A DNA stretch of 5,928 nucleotides from Paludibacteraceae bacterium (GCA_017560605.1 JAFZEQ010000003.1:1-5928); one strand, 5' to 3'. Numbered from the stretch's first letter, positions 1 through 5,362 are shown. Notes: generated from the sequence alone by a model not told the origin. Translations and numbers: made by a program.

Positions 1-2429
1 TAAGTAACGGTGAGAGTTTTGGTCTCGTAAGTCCAAGTGAAAATGTATTCGCCAGCTTGATCAGCAATCAATTTGGTATTGGTATCGCTGTTAGCACCAG
101 TAAATACGGTAGAGTTATTATCGCGGTTAATAGTCTTAGCATCACTTTGCCAGTTGCCACCGATAATCATTTTGAACTCATAAGTCTTAGCATCGAGTTT
201 GATAGTAGCCGTAGCGGTCAATGAGTCAGCAGCCATTACCAAAGTAACAGGTGCATCGCCCCAGCTAGTCATATCACCTGCAAGTTGGATAGTAGGGATG
301 ATTACTTCCTCTTTCTTAAGCGTAGCAGTAGCCGTGAGTTTCTTAGCAGTAACGTCCAAAACGAAAGCTACATCGTAGGTACCACTGGTAGTGATCTTGA
401 GTGTTTGGTTACCAGATTGTGGCACAGAAGTAGTCCAAGCGTGATCCTTAGCCGCCTTATAGTCGTAGTTGCCAGCAGCAAGTACGATATCGGTCTTAAC
501 AAGTTGGTAGGTACCATCTGCTTGCAAGGTCATGTTGTTGTTAGCATCGTTGAGGTTCCAGTCGGTACCAAGAAGGCCCTTAGCACCTACAACAGTCCAA
601 ACGTCTGGAATTGGCGTAGCGAGTTTAGCCTCAGCCTCTTCTTTGGTCAACCAGCCCATGTCCATTACATAGTACTTGCCAGCAGTCCAAACGAGGTCAG
701 GAGTTTGCGAACCACCGTTATTGTTGTTGAAGATTACGTTCTTGTAAGCACCAGCCTTAGCGGTGAATGAATATACATCGTAGTTAGCAATCTTCTCAGC
801 CTCTTTGGTAGTAGCCAAACCTGGCCATGCAGTACCAGCAGCTGTGCCACCCCAAGCGTGTGCTTTAACAGCAGACCACTTCTTGGTGTTGATAAAGTAA
901 ACAGTCTCCTCAGCAGGAGCAGCTTGCTTGAAGTTAGCTACAAGTGCAACGTCAGCAGTTACAACGAATGTATAAGGGTTCTCGGTAGAAACGATAGAGT
1001 CAGCAACAGTCCAGTTTACGAACTCATAACCCTCAGCAGGAGTAGCAGTAAGAGTAACCTCAGCATTCTCTATGTACTCGCCAGCACCTTCTACGGTACC
1101 CATAACTGAGTCATTAACGGTAGCTGTTACGTTGTACATGGTAGGAAGGACTACTTCTGTTGCAGAAAAATAGTATACTTGGATAGTAGAATTGTAGATA
1201 GCTACGAAACCAACAATATCATATGTTTTATCTTTAGAAAGAGTCGCAGCCAATTTGAAGGCGTTGCGGAGAGTAACGTTTGTGCCGTTAACTACCATGG
1301 TCGCGTTTGATGCGCTTTCGGTGGTAAATGTAGCATTAGCGGTCAAAGTTACATTCTCGAACTTAACGTATTTGTTAACATCAGCTTTAACAGGAACTGT
1401 GGTAAAGAGGGTTGGCTCTGGAGCAGTACCAGGAGTAACGGTCAAGTCAGCAAAAGCCACAGAAGGCTTAAGCTCTGGCAAACCGTTGTATGGGCTAGAA
1501 ACGCCAACGAAACCTTCTACGTGGTCACCCGCTTTGAGTTGATCATCCAAGTTGAAGTCATAGATCAAGTTAACGCCAGACTCATCCTTGATATAGATAT
1601 AGCCAGCACCTTTAGCTACAGCTACTACGTCGAATGGATTCAACACTACGGTTGCACCACTAGCAGCAGCAGCAGCCTCAGCACATGTCATAGGAGGAAT
1701 AGCCTCGAAGTTAGCAGTAAGCTCAACGTCCTCGGTAACAGTAATCTTCAATGGGTTATCTGTAGAACCATTGCTCCAGTTAACGAAACGATAGCCAGAA
1801 TTAGCAACCGCTGTAAGTGAAGCAACAGTACCCTCTACATACTCACCAGCACCAGACACAATACCCATAGCTGGGTCGTTTACGTTGGCAGTAATAGTGT
1901 ACTTAGTCGCATCTGGGTCCACATTGGTAGCCACTTCAGTGTTAACACCCCAAACAATTACACGAGTCTTACCAGAAACAGTTGTCATGGTAATGGTAGT
2001 CTCTTGTTCTACACCAGTGGTGAGAATCTCATAATAGTAAGTGGTTGCATCACCTTTCAAAGTGTAAGGCGCATTACCTGTAGCACCAGCATCTGACTTA
2101 GGAGTAATGGCTGTAGTACCCAAGGTTACGCCATTGTCTGCAGTCAGATTCACTTGTGATGATTTGCCAGACCAACCAATCACGTGCATGTGGATTTTTG
2201 CGGTACCTGCAGGAATCTTGAAAGATGCAGTACCAACAACAGATGAAGTACCGAGCTTAATCACATCATACTGTGTGCCAGCGATATTCATCTTCTCTTT
2301 GTAAGATTTGTTACCTAATGTAAAGGTAACGTTACTGGTGTGCGTAGCTGCATAATCTTCAGCGTAAACACCAGTTGCTCCAAATGCCATAAGCACCAAG
2401 GAGACAAGTAGAAGTTTGAATTTCTTCAT
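1..2429 (-). CDS. Secreted multidomain starch-binding protein with InlB-type repeats (partial, C-terminus beyond window)
   Basis: The frame is open for 809 codons from ATG at 2429 to the left edge; the last two bases (TA) could start a Tyr or a stop codon. Residues 1-23 form a signal peptide (KK, hydrophobic core, VYA before Glu24), so the protein is exported. Residues 24-165 are an unassigned beta-rich domain. Divergent InlB B-type repeats lie at about 177-242 and 432-501; both have a GAGEY turn, a GY-F-VNW core and an ANF ending. Between them (247-430) is an OB-like region with YIYIKDESG and YNGLPEL motifs. Residues 510-590 resemble CBM26 (W518, W526, AWPG 534-537, IFNN 566-569, Q575). Residues 610-702 resemble X25 or SusE/F starch modules (W611, W624, W665). 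From 713 on it resembles CBM48 (LAGDMTSW). The probable role is binding starch-like glucan outside the cell. No catalytic domain is seen, but one could follow. Module names rest on motif recognition; export and multidomain structure are firm. Confidence 0.9.
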   Translation of the reverse strand, partial: MKKFKLLLVSLVLMAFGATGVYAEDYAATHTSNVTFTLGNKSYKEKMNIAGTQYDVIKLGTSSVVGTASFKIPAGTAKIHMHVIGWSGKSSQVNLTADNGVTLGTTAITPKSDAGATGNAPYTLKGDATTYYYEILTTGVEQETTITMTTVSGKTRVIVWGVNTEVATNVDPDATKYTITANVNDPAMGIVSGAGEYVEGTVASLTAVANSGYRFVNWSNGSTDNPLKITVTEDVELTANFEAIPPMTCAEAAAAASGATVVLNPFDVVAVAKGAGYIYIKDESGVNLIYDFNLDDQLKAGDHVEGFVGVSSPYNGLPELKPSVAFADLTVTPGTAPEPTLFTTVPVKADVNKYVKFENVTLTANATFTTESASNATMVVNGTNVTLRNAFKLAATLSKDKTYDIVGFVAIYNSTIQVYYFSATEVVLPTMYNVTATVNDSVMGTVEGAGEYIENAEVTLTATPAEGYEFVNWTVADSIVSTENPYTFVVTADVALVANFKQAAPAEETVYFINTKKWSAVKAHAWGGTAAGTAWPGLATTKEAEKIANYDVYSFTAKAGAYKNVIFNNNNGGSQTPDLVWTAGKYYVMDMGWLTKEEAEAKLATPIPDVWTVVGAKGLLGTDWNLNDANNNMTLQADGTYQLVKTDIVLAAGNYDYKAAKDHAWTTSVPQSGNQTLKITTSGTYDVAFVLDVTAKKLTATATLKKEEVIIPTIQLAGDMTSWGDAPVTLVMAADSLTATATIKLDAKTYEFKMIIGGNWQSDAKTINRDNNSTVFTGANSDTNTKLIADQAGEYIFTWTYETKTLTVT

Positions 2430-2604
2430 AATGTTTGTTTTTTGGTTAATAATAAAGTTAATTAAAGATTTGTTATATCTTGTGTTTTTTGTTATGTCAC
2501 ATTCTTATAGGTGCTGATTGCGGTAGTTTTCCTTTATCGTTCTGTTCTATTTTAAGGTCTTTGTGTACATGTATATATGCGCGCGAACGTAATTTGCACA
2601 ATCA
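2430..2604 (-). other. Long untranslated leader of the starch-binding protein gene
   Basis: About 175 nt separate the predicted transcription start (near 2604) from the ATG at 2429. The last 40 bases before the start codon are A/T-rich with no Shine-Dalgarno sequence, which is usual for Bacteroidota. The leader holds an alternating GCGCGC/ATATAT/ACATGT stretch around 2564-2586. An 8-bp inverted repeat (GCTGATTG at 2513-2520, CAATCAGC at 2599-2606) could pair the 5' end of the transcript with a site about 80 nt downstream. No known riboswitch is recognised. The length leaves room for post-transcriptional control, but nothing proves it. Confidence 0.5.
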
Positions 2605-2609
2605 GCCCA

Positions 2610-2641
2610 CAAAGGTACGGCTTTTTTTTGAAAGGAACAAA
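2610..2641 (-). promoter_or_regulatory. Bacteroidota-type promoter for the starch-binding protein gene
   Basis: On the minus strand, TTTG (2641-2638) is followed after exactly 20 bases by TACCTTTG (2617-2610). This matches the -33 TTTG / -7 TAnnTTTG promoter of the Bacteroidota primary sigma factor. Transcription should start near 2604. No other promoter-like pair lies between it and the gene. Confidence 0.85.
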
Positions 2642-2710
2642 TAAATATTAGAAAAAAAGTAAATTTACTCCATATAGATATGTCTTTGTTGGAAAATTAT
2701 AAAAAACAAT

Positions 2711-2940
2711 ACTAACAATTTGCGCGCAAATCAACTTCCTTGCGCGCTTAGGGAGTAGCAACAACTCCAACAAATCTGTCGGTATTCTCTCGGTAAAGGT
2801 GGCCGAATCACTAACTAATAACTTCGCGTTCGGAAGTTTCGCGCAATGACTGTCGCTTTGCGACATTGGGCGCTCAACACCTCCGCTCTACCTCCAAACC
2901 CACGAGGTTTGTCGGTGTTCCTTCGATAAAGTATGCTGAA
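2711..2940. repeat. Hairpin-rich, gene-free intergenic block with a diverged 48-base duplication
   Basis: No credible gene occupies this stretch between two divergent promoters. It starts with a perfect 14-bp palindrome (ATTTGCGCGCAAAT, 2718-2731) and a second GCGCGC at 2742-2747. Short stem-loops follow: GGAGT/ACTCC (2752-2768), ACTTC/GAAGT (2821-2837), TGTCGC/GCGACA with a 3-base loop (2851-2865), and CAAACC/GGTTTG (2895-2911) nested inside AACACC/GGTGTT (2876-2919). A 48-base segment (2776-2823) recurs in direct orientation at 2909-2956 with 38 of 48 bases identical and no gaps. None of the stems is followed by a T-run, so they are not ordinary terminators. The block may be a decayed small repeat element or a structured RNA; the sequence does not decide between them. 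Confidence 0.6.
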
Positions 2941-2996
2941 TAACTAACTAATAACTAAGTAATCACTAACTAATAACTAAGTAATCATTAACTAAC
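2941..2996. repeat. Tandem repeat built from TAACTAA heptamers
   Basis: A 22-base unit occurs twice back to back (2944-2965 and 2966-2987). Each unit is made of two TAACTAA heptamers, one GTAATCA heptamer and one extra base, and a further TAACTAA follows at 2989-2995. An 18-base stretch of it (2961-2978) is perfectly repeated upstream at 2806-2823, at the end of the first copy of the 48-base duplication. The array lies about 70 bases upstream of the -33 element of the next operon. The TAACnnn pattern also appears in the heptamer array at 4490-4524. Confidence 0.85.
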
Positions 2997-3063
2997 GACG
3001 GGTAATTGGCAAGAAATCGGCGGGATAAATATGAGGAATGGATACAAGGATTTTTCGGAAAAA

Positions 3064-3095
3064 TTTGTGTGAACGAAAAAAAAGTACTACCTTTG
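3064..3095 (+). promoter_or_regulatory. Bacteroidota-type promoter for the HD/SDR operon
   Basis: TTTG at 3064-3067 and TACCTTTG at 3088-3095 are separated by exactly 20 bases. Transcription should start near 3102, leaving a leader of about 20 nt before the ATG at 3120. The leader has no Shine-Dalgarno sequence. The region from 2997 to 3063 holds nothing else recognisable. Confidence 0.9.
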
Positions 3096-3119
3096 CAGAG
3101 TTAAATACCTATATAAACA

Positions 3120-3728
3120 ATGAGTTTGCACGAGTATATAGAAAACGAAATATTGCCACGTTATGCCGACTTTGACAAAGGTCATCAGCGTGATCATGCA
3201 GAGAGTGTGATACGGGAAAGTCTATTGCTTGCCCAAGAATATGGTGCTGACAAAGAGATGGCATATGTGATTGCGGCTTTTCACGATCTAGGTCTAGAGA
3301 AGGGTAGGGAATTGCATCATATGTATTCGGGTGAGATACTAATGGCAGATTTAGTGTTGCCACAATTCTTTAGTAATGAGCAACTTATTATAATGCGCGA
3401 GGCTGTGGAAGATCATCGCGCAAGCAGCAAGAATGCACCACGGAGTATCTATGGCGCCATTGTGGCTGAGGCCGATCGCCATATAGATCCCGAGACGATT
3501 CTGCGGCGGACAATGCAGTTTGGTCTGAAGCAGAATCCCGAAGCAGACTTTGAATGGCACTTCGAGAGAGCATACCAACATATGTTGGAAAAATATGCAG
3601 AAGGTGGCTATATGCGGTTGTGGCTCAATTCGAAACGAAATATCGAGGGATTGAATGCGCTACGTGTTATCATACACGACAAAGCACAAATGAAACGTAT
3701 TTGCGAACGAATTTTTCAAACATTATAA
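3120..3728 (+). CDS. HD-domain phosphohydrolase of unknown substrate
   Basis: This 202-residue cytoplasmic protein has the metal-ligand pattern of the HD superfamily: H22 and H26 in DKGHQRDH, the H55-D56 doublet in AAFHDLG, H66-H67, H99 in EDHR, and D119 in AEADRHID. The family comprises metal-dependent phosphohydrolases acting on nucleotides, phosphate monoesters or phosphodiesters; nothing here reveals the substrate. The helical C-terminal part (about 125-202) continues past the HD core and matches nothing I can name. There is no signal peptide or membrane segment. The ATG at 3120 is the first start after the promoter and sits about 18 nt from the predicted transcription start. The stop is followed after 3 bases by the SDR gene, so the two are surely co-transcribed and may be translationally coupled. 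The domain call is strong; the biological role is open. Confidence 0.9.
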   Translation: MSLHEYIENEILPRYADFDKGHQRDHAESVIRESLLLAQEYGADKEMAYVIAAFHDLGLEKGRELHHMYSGEILMADLVLPQFFSNEQLIIMREAVEDHRASSKNAPRSIYGAIVAEADRHIDPETILRRTMQFGLKQNPEADFEWHFERAYQHMLEKYAEGGYMRLWLNSKRNIEGLNALRVIIHDKAQMKRICERIFQTL

Positions 3729-3731
3729 ATT

Positions 3732-4490
3732 ATGTCTAAAATTGTATTTATCACAGGCGCAAGTTCGGGTATTGGAGCCGCATGCGCACGCAAATTTGCC
3801 GAGAGCGGTTACACTCTACTATTGAACGCGCGTAGCGTGGACAAACTGGAAGCACTCAAGGCTGACTTAGAAACTACGTATGGCACGGATGTTATGCTAT
3901 TGCCTTTTGATGTGCGTGACCGTCAAGCTGCGGCAACAGCTATTCAATCTTTGCCTGAACAATATCAAGCTATTGATGTTCTGGTCAATAATGCTGGGTT
4001 GGCATTGGGTATGGATAAGGAATATGCAGGTGTGGAGGCAGACTATGATACGATGATTGATACGAACATTACGGCGCTGTTGATGATTACTCGCTTGGTG
4101 GTACCAGGTATGATTGCTCGTGGAAGAGGTCATATCATTAATATCGGTTCGGTAGCAGGTGATGCTGCTTATCCAGGTGGCAGCGTGTATTGCGCTACGA
4201 AAGCGGCTGTGAAAGTGCTGAGTGATGGTTTGCGTATGGACTTGGTTGACACACCTTTACGCGTGACAAATGTGAAGCCTGGATTGGTAGAGACGAACTT
4301 TAGCGTGACACGTTTTGCTGGTGACAAAGAACGTGCAGACAAAGTGTATCAAGGCATCAAGCCTCTAACGGGCGAGGATATAGCCGAAGTGGTGTATTTT
4401 GCTGCAAGTGCGCCAGAGCATGTGCAGATAGCAGAGGTGTTGGTGTTGGCAACACATCAAGCTAGTGGCACGATAGTATATAGGGAATAG
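3732..4490 (+). CDS. SDR-family NAD(P)-dependent oxidoreductase, YdfG-like
   Basis: This 252-residue protein is a complete classical short-chain dehydrogenase. It has the TGASSGIG dinucleotide-binding motif (8-15), Arg34 after the second strand (a residue often linked to NADP preference), D60 for adenine binding, NNAG (86-89), and the catalytic set N112, S140, Y153 and K157, with PG at 183-184. The overall pattern, including the VNIKPG-like and EDIAE segments, resembles E. coli YdfG, which oxidises L-allo-threonine, serine and 3-hydroxy acids. That substrate range is an analogy, not shown by this sequence. It is the second gene of the operon, 3 bases after the HD gene. Its TAG stop runs straight into a heptamer repeat array, and the transcript probably ends at the hairpin at 4578-4617. 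Confidence 0.93.
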   Translation: MSKIVFITGASSGIGAACARKFAESGYTLLLNARSVDKLEALKADLETTYGTDVMLLPFDVRDRQAAATAIQSLPEQYQAIDVLVNNAGLALGMDKEYAGVEADYDTMIDTNITALLMITRLVVPGMIARGRGHIINIGSVAGDAAYPGGSVYCATKAAVKVLSDGLRMDLVDTPLRVTNVKPGLVETNFSVTRFAGDKERADKVYQGIKPLTGEDIAEVVYFAASAPEHVQIAEVLVLATHQASGTIVYRE

Positions 4491-4524
4491 GATGTCGGGT
4501 AACGGATAACGGTTATCGGTTATC
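4490..4524. repeat. Heptamer tandem array directly after the SDR stop codon
   Basis: Five uninterrupted 7-base units fill this stretch, starting on the last base of the stop codon. In order they are GGATGTC, GGGTAAC, GGATAAC, GGTTATC and GGTTATC. The third and fourth units form an inverted repeat (GATAAC/GTTATC around one central G). After it, GGCTT/AAGCC (4528-4541) and CCCC/GGGG (4540-4555) can form small, mutually overlapping stems. The stretch lies in the 3' untranslated region of the HD/SDR operon. Confidence 0.8.
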
Positions 4525-4577
4525 GGTGGCTTGGCGAAGCCCCTGATAGATGGGGTCGAATCCATGAATTCAGCAGA

Positions 4578-4617
4578 AAAAACAAAAGACCTCCCACAAG
4601 GGAAGTCTTTTGTTTTT
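4578..4617. terminator. Bidirectional intrinsic terminator
   Basis: An 18-bp stem with a single C/A mismatch (arms 4578-4595 and 4600-4617) closes on an ACAA tetraloop. The inner part is G/C-rich (TCCC/GGGA) and the base is A-rich on the left and T-rich on the right, so it gives a hairpin plus U-tract when read from either side. It would end the HD/SDR operon on the plus strand and the tRNA-Gln (possibly rplS-tRNA) transcript on the minus strand, one base beyond the tRNA discriminator. Confidence 0.9.
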
Positions 4618-4618
4618 G

Positions 4619-4689
4619 TTGCCAAACTAGGATTCGAACCCAGACAGACAGAACCAGAATCTGTAGTGCTACCGTTACACCATTTGGCA
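4619..4689 (-). tRNA. tRNA-Gln(CTG)
   Basis: The minus strand folds into a full cloverleaf of 71 nt including the discriminator A. The acceptor stem is TGCCAAA/TTTGGCA. A 3-bp D stem (GTG/CAC) follows, then the anticodon stem ACAGA/TCTGT around the loop TTCTGGT, which gives anticodon CTG (plus-strand 4655-4657). The T arm is CTGGG/CCTAG with loop TTCGAAT. CCA is not encoded, since the next bases are CAA. The body resembles bacterial glutamine tRNAs (TGGTGTAACGGTAGCAC). No promoter of the usual type lies in the 70 bases between it and rplS upstream, so it may be processed from an rplS transcript; the terminator follows immediately. Confidence 0.95.
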
Positions 4690-4694
4690 AGGTC

Positions 4695-4736
4695 GGTTAT
4701 CAGTTATCGGATATCGGATAATGGTTATCGGACATC
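4695..4736. repeat. Heptamer tandem array between rplS and tRNA-Gln
   Basis: Six in-phase 7-base units fill 42 bases: GGTTATC, AGTTATC, GGATATC, GGATAAT, GGTTATC and GGACATC, with a degenerate seventh (GGAATAA) at 4737-4743. The array begins 5 bases upstream of the tRNA 5' end. It uses the same GGnTAtC consensus as the array at 4490-4524, so the two arrays bracket the terminator and tRNA. If rplS and the tRNA share a transcript, the array would lie in the spacer RNA. Confidence 0.85.
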
Positions 4737-4759
4737 GGAATAACGACAACCGAGGCGTT

Positions 4760-5113
4760 TTACTTCACGCGGCGCTCTGGAATACGAGCTTTCTTACCAG
4801 TAAGATTGCGCAAGTAGTACAATTTAGAGCGACGAACTTTACCGTATTTGTTTACAGTAATTTTCTCGATGAATGGGCTATCCATAGGGAAGATACGCTC
4901 TACACCTACGTTACCAGACATCTTGCGAACAGTGAAGCGCTTCTTGTCACCGCTACCGTGGATGCAAATAACATCACCGCGGAACTCTTGGATACGCTCC
5001 TTGTTACCCTCTTTAATACGATAAGCTACAGTCACTTGATCACCTGCAGCGAATGCTGGAAACTCTTTCTTCTCGCCAGCGAATGCCTCTTCGGCAATTT
5101 TCATTAAATCCAT
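4760..5113 (-). CDS. rplS: 50S ribosomal protein L19
   Basis: This 117-residue protein has the normal length and character of bacterial L19, which sits at the 30S-50S interface of the ribosome. Diagnostic segments are [19 protein letters not shown] (24-42), the [10 protein letters not shown] run, [11 protein letters not shown], and a basic C-terminus with [14 protein letters not shown] and GKKARI. The start at 5113 ([11 protein letters not shown]) matches the MDLIKIAEEAF-type opening usual in Bacteroidota, so it is preferred over the in-frame ATG three codons later. It has its own promoter and a leader of about 100 nt, divergent from valS. No terminator follows before tRNA-Gln 70 bases downstream, which suggests read-through into the tRNA. 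Confidence 0.98.
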   Translation of the reverse strand: MDLMKIAEEAFAGEKKEFPAFAAGDQVTVAYRIKEGNKERIQEFRGDVICIHGSGDKKRFTVRKMSGNVGVERIFPMDSPFIEKITVNKYGKVRRSKLYYLRNLTGKKARIPERRVK

Positions 5114-5215
5114 TTCAGTTGTTTTTTAATGGGTTAGATAACTATAGTATACGCTACTGTTCAAGCCGCAAAAAAACGTGCTCTATGCTGATCGCCAGAG
5201 ACTATAGTCGAAAAT
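5114..5215 (-). promoter_or_regulatory. Untranslated leader of rplS with paired palindromic octamers
   Basis: About 100 nt lie between the predicted transcription start (near 5215) and the ATG. The self-complementary octamer ACTATAGT occurs twice, 60 bases apart (5201-5208, extended to a 10-bp palindrome at 5200-5209, and 5141-5148). AGCCG at the very 5' end (5220-5216) can pair with CGGCT (5168-5164), and between these arms a weak CTCT/AGAG stem is followed by a T7 run (5176-5170). Such elements could fold into alternative structures, as in autoregulated ribosomal-protein leaders, but I recognise no described motif. No Shine-Dalgarno sequence is present. Confidence 0.4.
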
Positions 5216-5221
5216 CGGCTG

Positions 5222-5253
5222 CAAAGGTACTATAATTTTTTGAATTGAGCAAA
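5222..5253 (-). promoter_or_regulatory. Bacteroidota-type promoter for rplS
   Basis: On the minus strand TTTG (5253-5250) and TACCTTTG (5229-5222) are separated by exactly 20 bases. Transcription should start near 5215. Its -33 element lies 15 bases from the -33 element of the divergent valS promoter. Confidence 0.88.
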
Positions 5254-5268
5254 TGAAAATCGAAAAAA

Positions 5269-5300
5269 TTTGCGTATTTGCAAAAAAAGTAGTACCTTTG
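5269..5300 (+). promoter_or_regulatory. Bacteroidota-type promoter for valS
   Basis: TTTG at 5269-5272 and TACCTTTG at 5293-5300 are separated by exactly 20 bases. Transcription should start near 5307, giving a leader of about 56 nt before the ATG. That leader is too short and lacks the conserved sequences for a T-box. Confidence 0.88.
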
Positions 5301-5362
5301 CGCGATTTTTGGCATTACAATAGTAATCCTCGAAAACTTGTAGAATTTTTAATACATTATAT

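Noticed and set aside
285..2304. Several plus-strand open frames of 65-161 codons
   Set aside because: They lie antisense to the long minus-strand gene, whose product has a signal peptide and recognisable domains throughout; the plus-strand translations show no known motif.
2648..2866. Minus-strand open frame of 72 codons in the intergenic block
   Set aside because: It has no promoter or start context, no recognisable motif and overlaps the hairpins and the first repeat copy; it looks like chance.
2776..2956. The two 48-base copies as remnants of coding sequence (SVGILSVKVAE versus FVGVPSIKYAE in one frame)
   Set aside because: The differences between copies are spread over all codon positions rather than favouring the third, and no longer frame extends either reading.
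3109..4133. Minus-strand and alternative-frame open frames within the HD and SDR genes
   Set aside because: Shadows of two well-supported genes with complete catalytic motifs.
4550..4565. T-arm-like string GGGGTCGAATCC on the plus strand as a tRNA remnant or attachment site
   Set aside because: It lacks one base of the T loop, no acceptor, anticodon or D arm can be built around it, and no integrase or second copy is present.
4490..4736. Heptamer arrays as a CRISPR array
   Set aside because: The units are 7 bases long and contiguous with no spacers, and there is no cas gene.
4531..4743. Plus-strand open frame of 70 codons
   Set aside because: It reads through the terminator and the antisense of tRNA-Gln, a common false gene prediction over tRNAs.
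5307..5362. T-box riboswitch upstream of valS
   Set aside because: The leader is only about 56 nt, with no specifier stem, T-box sequence or terminator.
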